64,000 nucleotides of DNA, taken from NCBI GenBank assembly GCA_029851415.1, contig CM056743.1:79068186-79132185 (forward strand), read 5' to 3'. The notes beneath the pieces were generated by a model. That model was not told the DNA's origin and did not search any database. It saw only the letters and a list, made by a program, of their open reading frames with translations. This stretch comes from Eretmocerus hayati (lineage: Eukaryota > Arthropoda > Insecta > Hymenoptera > Aphelinidae). Below, piece by piece: positions 55,884 to 64,000 of this stretch. Within the stretch, counting starts at the first letter, position 1; the number at the start of each line of letters is the position of its first letter. Position numbers and translations under genes: made by a program.

Positions 55884-57971
55884 GAGCGATTCTGGAGCAA
55901 GCTGGACAAAACCGTCACCAGGGGGGTCTGGGAAAAATCCGCAAAAATTTTTTTCCATTAGTACTATGTTGAAATAGTACGAAAAAATTTTTTCAGATTT
56001 CTTCGGCCCCCCCTGTGGGCCCAGGGCCCATGGAAGGGCCATTTTAGGCCCTTTTTTAGCCTATTCTAGGAAAATCATAGCTCCGACGCAATTCAATATT
56101 TTTCAACGTACTTGGGCGCATTTTTCTCGTCAAGACTAGTACTTTGGAGGAAAAAATTGTCCAAGGCCACCTAGTGAGCCTGACGACTTCTGCCACCTAT
56201 TTATTGAGAGCAAATTTTAGCGATTTTTGGGCTTGCTTCAAAGTGATGTAGCTCCACTAGACATGTGATAATCGACTTTTACAAGTAGTCATTTTGAAGG
56301 TCTTGAAAATACCTACAATTTGCCCACTTGTAAAAGTCAATTATCGCACTTTTTGTTGGAGCTACAGTCGATACAAGTTGAGCTATTTACGAAAAAGTCG
56401 AAAATTCAGGACTCGATTCCAAAAATATATCTTAATTTTTTTTCACCAAACTTGTGCGAGAATGTTCTTTCAGACATCTACTTTTAGTAAAAAAAATTTG
56501 GCGGAGGTTATTTTTTTTTATTTTTTTTGCCGAGCGTTACAAAATGCCGCATTTCGTGGTTTTAGCAAAAACAGCATCTTTGACCACGGTCACATATGCT
56601 CCCATCTGGACTGACGTGCACCAATCTGTGTGGAAGTACTCCCCAAAGTACCCCCAAGTACGTGTAAGAAGTTGCGGGGACGAGCCTCCACCCAGGAGCG
56701 AGCTGTAGGTTCTATTTACCGTGTCCAAAATAGGCATTATTTCGGCTATTCGAGCGTAAGCGACTGAGAGCATGATTTTACTTGTTCTGGCTCACAAATG
56801 AGATAATGGGGTAGAATGAGGATCAAAACATGCTTTTTCGACTCAAAATGACCATCTAAACACAATTCCGAGACCAGTTTTGCTCTAAATAGTCATCCCT
56901 CTGCCCCTCAAGAACTTAGATTCTGTCGACGGGTTCTGACCCGTTGAGGCACGAGACGACATTCTAGAGCTAAACTGACCTCGGAATTGTGTTCAGATGG
57001 TCATTGTGAGTCGGACAAATATGTTTGGATCCTCATTCTAGCCCATTATCTCATTTGTAAGCCAGAACAAGTAAAATCATGCTCTCAGTCGCTTACGCTC
57101 GAATAGCCAAAATAATGCCTATTTTAGACACGGTGAATAGAACCTACAGCTCGCTCCTGGGTGAAGGCTCGTCCCCGCAACTTCTTACACGTACTTGGGG
57201 GTATTTTGGGGAGTACTTTCACACAGATTAGTGCACATCAGTCCAGATGGGAGCATATGTGACCGTGGTCAAAGATGCTGTTTTTGCTAAAACCACGAAA
57301 TGCGGCATTTTGTAACGCTCGGCAAAAGAAATAAAAAAAAAATAACCTCCGCCAAATTTTTTTTACTAAAAGAAGATGTCTGAAAGAACATTTTCGCACA
57401 AGTTTGGTGGAAAAAATTAAGATATATTTTTGGAATCGAGTCCTGAATTTTCGACTTTTTCGTAAATAGCTCAACTTGTATCGACTGTAGCTCCAACAAA
57501 AAGTGCGATAATTGACTTTTACAAGTGGGCAAATTGTAGGTATTTTCAAGACCTTCAAAATGACTACTTGTAAAAGTCGATTATCACATGTCTAGTGGGA
57601 GCTACATCACTTTGAAGCAAGCCCAAAAATCGCTAAAATTTGCTCTCAATAAATAGGTGGCAGAAGTCGTCAGGCTCACTAGGTGGCCTTGCACAATTTT
57701 TTTCTCCAAAGTACTAGTCTTGCCGAGAAAAATGCGCCCAAGTACGTTGAAAAATATTGAATTGCGTCGGAGCTATGATTTTCCTAGAATAGGCTAAAAA
57801 AGGGCCTAAAATGGCCCTTTCATGGGCCCTGGGGCCCACACGGGGGGCCGAAAAAATCTGAAAAAAATTTTTTCGTATTATTTCAACATAGTACTAATGG
57901 AAAAAAATTTTTGCGGATTTTTCCCAGACCCCCCTGGTGACGGTTTTGTCCAGCTTGTTCCAGAATCACTC
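55884..57971. mobile_element. foldback element A2 (intact copy of family A)
   Basis: Starts GAGCGATTCTGGAGCAAGCT and ends with the near-complement (ccagaatcactc). The two ~1-kb arms meet near 56.93 kb around a short spacer with gacgggttctgacccgtt. Flanks tatatat / atatatg suggest a TA-rich duplication, unresolved because the target is a TA run. Mirrored 106-codon frames (56294-56614 plus, 57238-57558 minus) come from the palindrome. It preserves the empty site (ctccgacgcaattc) for element B of A1. Confidence 0.9.
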
Positions 57972-58257
57972 ATATATGTTTGGTCGAAAAATTGCAATGA
58001 AACTCAACTAGAAACGTCAAAGTGTCCAAAATCAACCCAGACGCCACTCGAGACACAACTGTGCTTGAGACGCCACTGTAGTTTATAAATTCCAAAATCG
58101 CTGCTTGACTCGAGTTTTTGAGATATCGAGATGGATCCAATGGTATTCTCTTCGTAATTAGATGAGCTAAGAGATGTGTTATCCTCATTTCGTTTCAAAC
58201 ACGAGACGTCGGGGTGGGGATTTGCTCAGATCATCATAATCGCGGTGCTCAACGAGG

Positions 58258-58298
58258 GTGGCCATATTCACCCCGGATGCTGGGGTGAATGTGGCCAC
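58258..58298. repeat. 17-bp hairpin of the GGGGTGAATGTGGCCAC family
   Basis: GTGGCCATATTCACCCC, loop ggatgct, GGGGTGAATGTGGCCAC; one mismatch. A further inverted copy lies at 58451-58467 (tggccacattcaccccg). Confidence 0.85.
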
Positions 58299-58515
58299 AC
58301 TGTTTTCTACAATTTTTAAGAGAGCAAATGGTTGAAATAAAATTCTGAAGTCAGCGTTTCAAAGGAGACGTCAAGACGCGTCGAATGACCTAAGATACAT
58401 ATAGGTTTGTTCGAAAAATCGCAACGAGAATTCGATCAGAAGGTCTAAAGTGGCCACATTCACCCCGGTTTCCGGTATGTATTTCGCCACATAGAAAATC
58501 GCGTTTAGCCGCTGT

Positions 58516-60710
58516 GTACGGTGTGCCTGAACGCATTCTTTTTCAAAGTGAAAACTCCCTCTGAGATTATCTTGGTTTCTGATTTTACATATTCGAGGCA
58601 TCATTTCCCCACAAAAATTTAAGTCGCGGGCTGAGCCCTTTTAAAGGAATGTCGTTTGGAACATTTTTCGGACCCAGTCTAGGAACGCCCAAGTGGTATA
58701 GCTCATCCCTCGTTGGATATGAGCCCAAAATCAAGTTTCTTCACTTTCTAACACTAGTTTTCAGGAGATGTGACCGCTTTGGATACTTCTGAGGCTTGTT
58801 GAGGTTGGGCATGTACCCTAAAAACCCTTCAAGAATGCAAAAACCAATCTCTTGATGTCTCTTTTAAGAAATGACCATCTATCGTTTGGGCTCTCCAAGA
58901 CGCTCTATTGGAAATAATCTTGTGATGGACGTTACACTGTTCATCACGATGTCTTTTGTGATGGAAATTGTAGTGTACATTATAACGAATTCCAATAAAA
59001 TCATGATGTTTTTTTTTGTGATGTTGAGGTAACAGCGAGGAATTTGTTATGTCAATTCATCACTATTCGACAATAAAAAAAACTGCGAAAAAACTCTTCT
59101 ACATAACTCGTAAATTTTGCCGAGAGTGGGATTCAAACCCACGAGCTTTTTGTTCACTAGACCAAGCACATGCCTCGGGGCCAGGGAGTCATGTTGAAGG
59201 TAGGTGTCTAGTAAGCTCACTCGACGTTTGACTGACCGAAACAATCTGTTCATTCGCTTAAAATCTGATCATCCGTTCACTCAGTTTGCCATACAAATAA
59301 CCCAGAGTGGATCAGGTGGATGCTTTGAGATGGTCCGGTTTCAATGAAAATCCACGATTTTGACTATTTCGGGAATCTCATCAGTACAATGTGTAGAATG
59401 ATTGAAAAAACAGGAAATAACTTCTTTCACGTTCCTAAATGTGTTATAAGGTGTGCCTAAAATGCCCCCATCCCCTAATATGCCCCGACTCAAGTTCTCA
59501 AATGTACCAGCTTGCAGACCTGGACACGCATTTTTTTATGTTTGTTACGTTAAAATGTGAGGAAATCAACGGTTTGGGCCGATCCGAAATGACCCGCGCC
59601 TTTTTTACGACATTACTAGCGATAATTGGTACTTTCGACTTAATTTATCCTGATCACTGAAAGCTATGCCAAATAAGATTGATTCAATCAAGTTTGAACG
59701 TAGTTCTCCTCATTCTCTTTGTCTTCGTCCGAACTTTGGAATGCTTCTCACAAAATAGGAAAAATTCGATTTCTAGCCGATCCTCCGCCGATATTACTAA
59801 AAAGAGTGCATTTTTGGCCCCATATACCCAAGGGCTCTTAAGTTATGTCTCCGAGTTATTTGAAATTTAGAGAATTCTCTGGGAATTTGTGTGGGGGTTC
59901 AACTATCCATAACACACCTTCTGCTGAAATTTCAAGGAGCATGTCCATTTTCGAGCTTTCGATGTCGAAAGTTCGAGCTCGTAACACGCGAAAGATAGGA
60001 ACGGCGCAGCAGAAGGCAGTTTTTTTTGGCCGTTCTCGCGAATGCTCTGACAATTCTCTAGAGAACTCTCTGAAAAATTGATATGTCATTGATTCAAATC
60101 TTGTCTTCATCCTTGCCAAAAATAGGGACCCGTGCCCATTTATTTCGTTTATACGAGGACTCGGATGTTTGTGATTTTCGTCCGCGTGCAATGTTAATTT
60201 TCTGCCTTGCGGAGAGCGTGTGTGTGTGAGCGTGTGCGCGTACGAGCTGCTTTGTTGTGTATACGCGATTGTACATAAAACGACGGCGAGGTCGCGTTGC
60301 TTTCAAAACAAAACGGCTCGCTCAAACTTTTCATTCTGATTGTTCCAGGAGACATACCTTAGATGGGACATCAAGAGATTGGTTTTTTGCATTCTTGAAG
60401 AGTTTTCAGGGTACATTCCCAACCTCAACAAGCATCAGAAGGATCCAAAGTGGTCACATTTTTTGAAAACTAGTGTTAGAAAGTGAAGAAACTTGATTTT
60501 GGGCTCATATCCAACGAGAGATGAGCCATATGACTCGGGCGTCCTAGACTGGGTCCGAAAAATGTTCCAAACGACATTCCTTTGAAAGGGCTCAGCCCGC
60601 GATTTTAATTTTTGTGGGGAAATGATGCCCTCAAATATGTAGAATCAGAAACCAAGATAATCTCAGAAGGAGTTTTCACTTTGGAAAAAATGCGTTCAGA
60701 CACACCGTGT
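58516..60710. mobile_element. inverted-repeat element E
   Basis: Arms 58516-58868 and 60362-60710 are complementary over about 350 bp (for example gcccaaaatcaagtttcttc on the left, its complement near 60487 on the right), ~90 percent or better by eye. The 1.5-kb interior (58869-60361) has no recognised gene; it holds a tRNA-like remnant and short GT-rich tracts near 60220. Terminal duplication not resolved. Confidence 0.75.
59119..59178 (-). other. tRNA-like remnant (SINE head or tRNA relic)
   Basis: On the minus strand there is a perfect 5-bp T arm with a 7-nt loop, GTGGG-TTTGAAT-CCCAC, containing a B-box-like GGTTTGAATCC. Flanking CCGAG/CTCGG can pair as an acceptor-like stem. At ~60 nt it is too short for a complete tRNA (anticodon arm not recognisable). 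Confidence 0.45.
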
Positions 60711-61295
60711 GTGGTTTGTCGATCGCTCGTACAAATCGAGCACTGCCCTCACTTCGCCTCTTATGGAGCGCGTATAGCTCGCTCGCAGGCAACAAACCTT
60801 CACCATGAAGGTCCAGGTCACTCGCTCTCTCACTTCCCACCAGTAGTTGGTGTTGTACGCCCACATCGAGCGAGTGAGCAATCTGGATCTTCATGCAAAT
60901 AATGATTAATTCGATCTACGCGAAATAAAGTGGAGAGAGGGGAAAGTTTAAGAGCGACGATCCTTCTCAAATCTTGCCAAATGGTTTTTGCCCAACAACG
61001 TATCTGTATAAGCAATAGTCGAAGCGCACTGTGATTGCTCGGATGATCATGTTTTCTGATGAGTTCAAACAAACGGCAAGCAGGAGAGTCTCTTTGAACA
61101 TGGATTCAATGAGTGACGTTCTTGCTGCTTCGATTCCCGTTCTTGAAATTGCAATCTTCGAGAATTTTGATGTTAGGGTGTCTAAGCTATATAGATTAAC
61201 TTCGGTTGTGGGGTAATTAGATACCCAACATGCGCACTAGATGGACAACAGTTCCAGCTCCTTTCCCGCGAGTGACGGCAAAAGACCTCAGTTAG
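60711..61295. other. no gene recognised
   Basis: Frames of 60-96 codons on both strands overlap one another and match nothing I know. Confidence 0.4.
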
Positions 61296-61303
61296 TATAT
61301 AAG
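61296..61303 (+). promoter_or_regulatory. TATA-box-like sequence upstream of the ribozyme
   Basis: TATATAAG lies 25 bases before the first ribozyme base (61328), so a start ~30 bases downstream would place the ribozyme at the very 5' end of a transcript. Promoter activity is inferred. Confidence 0.4.
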
Positions 61304-61327
61304 TGCGCAAATAAGCTTCATCGCCAA

Positions 61328-61410
61328 GCGTCCAGGGCACCACCTGCAACTCCAGCCCTGCTGATGAGTCCGGTTACGATGAACAGAGTTGTAGGTGGGG
61401 GACGAAACGC
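61328..61410 (+). ncRNA. hammerhead self-cleaving ribozyme (type III arrangement)
   Basis: Helix III: GCGT (61328-61331) pairs with ACGC (61407-61410). Cleavage is expected after C61332 (GUC triplet). Helix I: CAGGGC (61333-61338) pairs perfectly with GCCCTG (61355-61360). Core CTGATGA at 61361-61367. Helix II: GTCC (61368-61371) pairs with GGAC (61400-61403). Core GAAA at 61404-61407. Every invariant core base of the family is present in the right order. Loop I (16 nt) and loop II (28 nt) share 13 complementary positions, CCACCTGCAACTC (61340-61352) with GAGTTGTAGGTGG (61386-61398), including one G-U pair, so a loop-loop contact or an alternative fold is possible. Hammerheads occur in animal satellites, Penelope-like elements and introns. 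No second copy seen in this window. Confidence 0.8.
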
Positions 61411-61715
61411 AAGAGCCTTCTGCTCATAGTGTGTGTAGAGTCATTTATTAGTAGTGGAAACCCCTCAGTGTTCCCTACACGGTGACGTGGACATTGATTC
61501 ATTTGAGAAGTGACAACAGCGATCTTTCAAAACCCAAGTAGGTAGTGAAACTTTCACGAGGTCGTTCGTGATAGTGTGACCCCATCTTGACTGAGTAGAA
61601 TGAATCAGTCCTAAAGTATCCTCGTCTCGTCTCTGAGTCATCCCGTTCGTGCAAATTCCTTCAAAAGAATTTCACCCAATAGATTAGGAGTCCAGTCCCA
61701 AATTACGTGTTAACC
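61411..61715 (+). other. probable promoter/5' leader region of DAD1
   Basis: No coding sequence. Initiator-like tcagt occurs near 61468 and 61606. Transcription start and any 5' intron cannot be decided from sequence alone. Confidence 0.35.
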
Positions 61716-61920
61716 ATGGTATATGCACACATCATCAGCAAGCTTTATCATGAGTATGAGAAGTCGACGCCCAAAAGGATCAAAATCATAGATTCATACC
61801 TGCTGTACATATTTGTGACCGGGATCTGTCAGTTTGTATATTGTTGCATGGTTGGAACATATCCATTTAACAGTTTCCTGAGCGGATTCGTCTCAAGTAT
61901 ATCATGTTTCATCTTAGCAG
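61716..61920 (+). CDS. DAD1: DAD1, first coding exon (partial gene)
   Basis: DAD1 (Ost2 in yeast) is a small membrane subunit of the oligosaccharyltransferase that N-glycosylates proteins in the ER. The 68 codons start at an ATG in good context (aaccATGG). They contain the family signature: a Lys/Glu-rich start, [40 protein letters not shown] and ILA. Two membrane segments are visible (about residues 26-46 and 49-68); the family has three and ~113 residues. The exon stops after one base of the next codon at GCAG|GTAAAT, a good phase-1 donor, where the family continues with Val-Cys-Leu. The rest (ending near HLVVMNF in relatives) is not found to 64000, so further exons probably lie beyond the window across an intron of more than 2 kb. 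A slightly earlier in-frame GTG at 61707 is not a likely start. Confidence 0.9.
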
Positions 61921-62589
61921 GTAAATCATGTTGCAGATGCATATCTTTAATGATCTCATTTCATGAATAATAACATAATGACGATGAGGTAACACCACGA
62001 AATCTACTACAAATAAGTGTTATACAGTTGTATGCATGGAAACAAGCCATTAGTGGCTGTGGTCAATAGTTATTGATGGTTGGTAATGAGAGAATACCTG
62101 TAATACCTTGTGCCGTTAGGTGAATCAAAGATTCAACTATCATTCATATGTAGATCAGGGGTTCCTGATGTTGAAAGAAAGTAGTGACATGTCCAAAGAT
62201 CAGCATACTAACTTCCAAACAAGTAAGCTGTTTCACAGGAACATTATGAATGCGGAAAGTTTCAGGAACAAACGGAGTTGGGATTCAGGTAATGTTTGAT
62301 TAGGAGAACCTAATCCTCTGAAAGATCTGTGGTGAAGTGTACAGATTATGTACTCATCTGGGACATGTAGGACTATGGATGTATCTGAATACCACTATTT
62401 TTTTGTATAAGATGACCTTTGACATCTCCCAGGCCAGTGAGTAACTTGATACAAATTCTAATATTGAGCAATTCTGGATTCTTTTAAAGTCTTTTGAAAC
62501 TGAACCTTGTCCATGTTTGGCCTCCTCTAATGTAATCTTGAACCTTGCTGAATGAATTAAAGTCTGCTGCACTTGCGAAAAATTCTTAT
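61921..62589 (+). other. DAD1 intron 1 (start)
   Basis: Begins GTAAAT. No exon encoding the DAD1 C-terminus is recognisable here. Confidence 0.6.
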
Positions 62590-62765
62590 TGGGAATAGCA
62601 GAGTGGTGGCAGCAAGGTTAGAACTCTTGCCTCTGTTCAAAAAGTCATGGGTGCGATTCCGGGTGCCGGCACCACTGGAATTTTTTTCAAGTGCCTTCAC
62701 CGATGTTTCGGTGATTCGGAACCCACCTTAAACTGTAGGTAGGGAGAGTATAGTTTGATATGAAG
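62590..62765 (+). mobile_element. tRNA-derived SINE
   Basis: A-box-like TGGCAGCAAGG (62607-62617) and B-box-like GGTGCGATTCC (62650-62660) are spaced as in a tRNA-derived polymerase III promoter. They are followed by a short T run and the tail ttaaactgtaggtagg, a tail I recall from arthropod SINEs. Boundaries approximate. It lies in the presumed DAD1 intron. Confidence 0.65.
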
Positions 62766-63733
62766 AAATGGATCAACTATCTGTGCTCCCCAAATTAAAG
62801 ATAATTATGTTGAACATTCAGCCTGTGAACTCACTCGTGGTACCGAGATAGTGCCGACCGAGATCGAGCCGGTCGGGTGGCATAGACGGCGCTTGGACGA
62901 CCGAGCGTTCTCTCTTGACCGTTCAGTTTCCCCTCAAAAATGGAAAAACCCCTATTTTTTGAGAAGCTATATCGACGTGAAATTGTCTGTTCCTTCGATT
63001 GGAATGATCAGAAAAACAAAGAAAAGGGGTGATTTTGAGTTATAACACATTCAAAATTCGATTGTCAAATTTTGAAGTTATGTCGGCATCATCTTGGAAA
63101 ACAAACTCCACCACCGAAAAGCTGAGAAAAAATCCGTCGATTATGACCCTTCTAATATTCTTTTGCGTTGGATATTAGGCTGGTTTAAGGCGCACAAAAA
63201 CACGAATTTCGACGTTCAAAAAGGGGGCTAGGACAGTTGACGTGAATCACCCCCTACTCTTGCCTCTCGATTCTCGCTTCTTCTCGTGCGTCTCTCTCTT
63301 TTTTTCCTCTTTAAAGGTGGTTGTAGGGCGAATATATGCTGCGACGTACGAAGGAGAGGCACCAGTCAGCCAAACACGGTTGGCCAGCGCCTCCCCAACA
63401 GTCCCAGGCTGGAATGCGCACCGATACGGCCATTCGAACCGGGTAAACCCTCTCTTCTTTCTCCGTTGGCGCCGGCCACTAGACAAGGAAGAGATCCACC
63501 AACTTACCATTCCGGCCCCGGAACCGCGTGAGCATTACTTCAGAACCGGCGGCGTCTCGCGCTCAGGCTCAAGCGCCTCTCTTCTCGCGACTCGCAGGTG
63601 TTGTTTCTCTTCCTTCGATCTTCTTCCAACTCTTCAGTCTTCTGCCTTCTCTCTTCTTCCTTCTTCCCTCCCTCTTCATTCCATCAAATTCCACCTGGAA
63701 CCATTTAGGACTCTCCTGTTTGAATCGGTAGAC
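62766..63733. other. no gene recognised; probably intron and non-LTR 3' sequence
   Basis: A 166-codon plus-strand frame (63242-63742) is Ser/Leu/Phe-rich and shadowed by frames on both strands. The part nearest 63733 would be the 3' untranslated region of the minus-strand non-LTR fragment. Confidence 0.4.
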
Positions 63734-64000
63734 TCACTGTAATTCACCTGCCTCAAGGCGCCTCACTTCCCTCTCTCTCCCCTCCTCATGGGTCATCACC
63801 AGCTTGATGTATCCGGTGACTCTATCCCATGTCTCCTGGTTGCGGAGCGAGTACGGGACGAGATTCCCAGGTGTTAGTTTAGCACTCAGCCATTCATCTA
63901 ACTCGGTGCCCTCTCTTCAGGTGTCGTTGCACGTGAACAGGGCGTGTTCAGCGTCACCCTAGCTGTCCCCGCATGATTGACATGCTGGGGATGTCCTCTT
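63734..64000 (-). pseudogene. non-LTR retrotransposon (R1-like) ORF2 C-terminus, decayed
   Basis: On the minus strand one frame reads CQSCGD, then DAEHALFTC, the Cys-His motif near the C-terminus of R1/LOA-type ORF2 proteins. It continues GTELDEWLSAKLTPGNLVPY and ends -RRLEAGELQ at a stop (63734-63736). Two in-frame stops (TAG just before GDAEH, TGA after TCNDT, where Trp is usual) show it is dead. It continues beyond the right edge. Confidence 0.7.

Noticed and set aside
59119..59178. Functional tRNA gene on the minus strand
   Set aside because: The T arm is good, but the total length is ~60 nt and no anticodon arm is present.
61208..61230. gtaattagatacccaac resembles a conserved mitochondrial 12S rRNA motif
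   Set aside because: Only this short motif matches; flanking sequence shows no rRNA similarity I can recognise.
63242..63742. 166-codon plus-strand frame as a gene
   Set aside because: Low-complexity Ser/Leu/Phe composition, overlapping frames on both strands, and it runs antisense into a non-LTR fragment.

Overview
This looks like nuclear DNA from an animal, most likely an arthropod. There is no bacterial-type operon structure. The only host gene I recognise is the first coding exon of DAD1 (oligosaccharyltransferase subunit), with a eukaryotic splice donor. The rest is tandem satellites, an LTR retrotransposon, foldback DNA elements, a tRNA-derived SINE and non-LTR debris. No database search was run; family names come from motifs read by eye.

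Layout. 1-5470 is a ~385-bp satellite. 5.7-9.7 kb is AT-rich sequence with a cluster of GGCAA...TTGCC palindromes and a relic of a transposon integrase. 9.72-12.25 kb and 40.91-41.69 kb are two halves of one ~165-bp satellite whose monomers carry CAATACTG...CAGTATTG hairpins. A single 28.7-kb Ty3/gypsy-type LTR insertion (12255-40913, ends TGTGACG...CGTCACA, 4-bp duplication ACTT) split it. A second satellite (~248 bp, same hairpin core) follows to ~46.8 kb. The right third is a string of long palindromic elements (47.4-50.0, 52.3-55.9, 55.9-58.0, 58.5-60.7 kb), then DAD1 exon 1 at 61716-61920 with a SINE and a non-LTR fragment to its right.

Inside the LTR element (coding strand minus): gag is one very long reading frame (35337 to 31432) interrupted by an amber codon, a 591-bp insertion with a 12-bp duplication, and an ochre codon. 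Pol (protease, RT, RNase H, integrase) has two frameshifts. The non-coding 3' part was entered by foldback element A1 (15026-26740). A1 was itself entered by element B (15233-24859), an almost perfect palindrome with ~4.8-kb arms, Transib-like ends and a 5-bp duplication CGACG. B's arms consist largely of a ~175-bp satellite. The 5' LTR was hit by foldback element F, which carries a Harbinger/Tourist-like MITE.

Most notable small feature: 61328-61410 contains every conserved nucleotide and all three helices of a hammerhead self-cleaving ribozyme. It lies ~25 bases after a TATATAAG box and ~305 bases upstream of the DAD1 start codon on the same strand.
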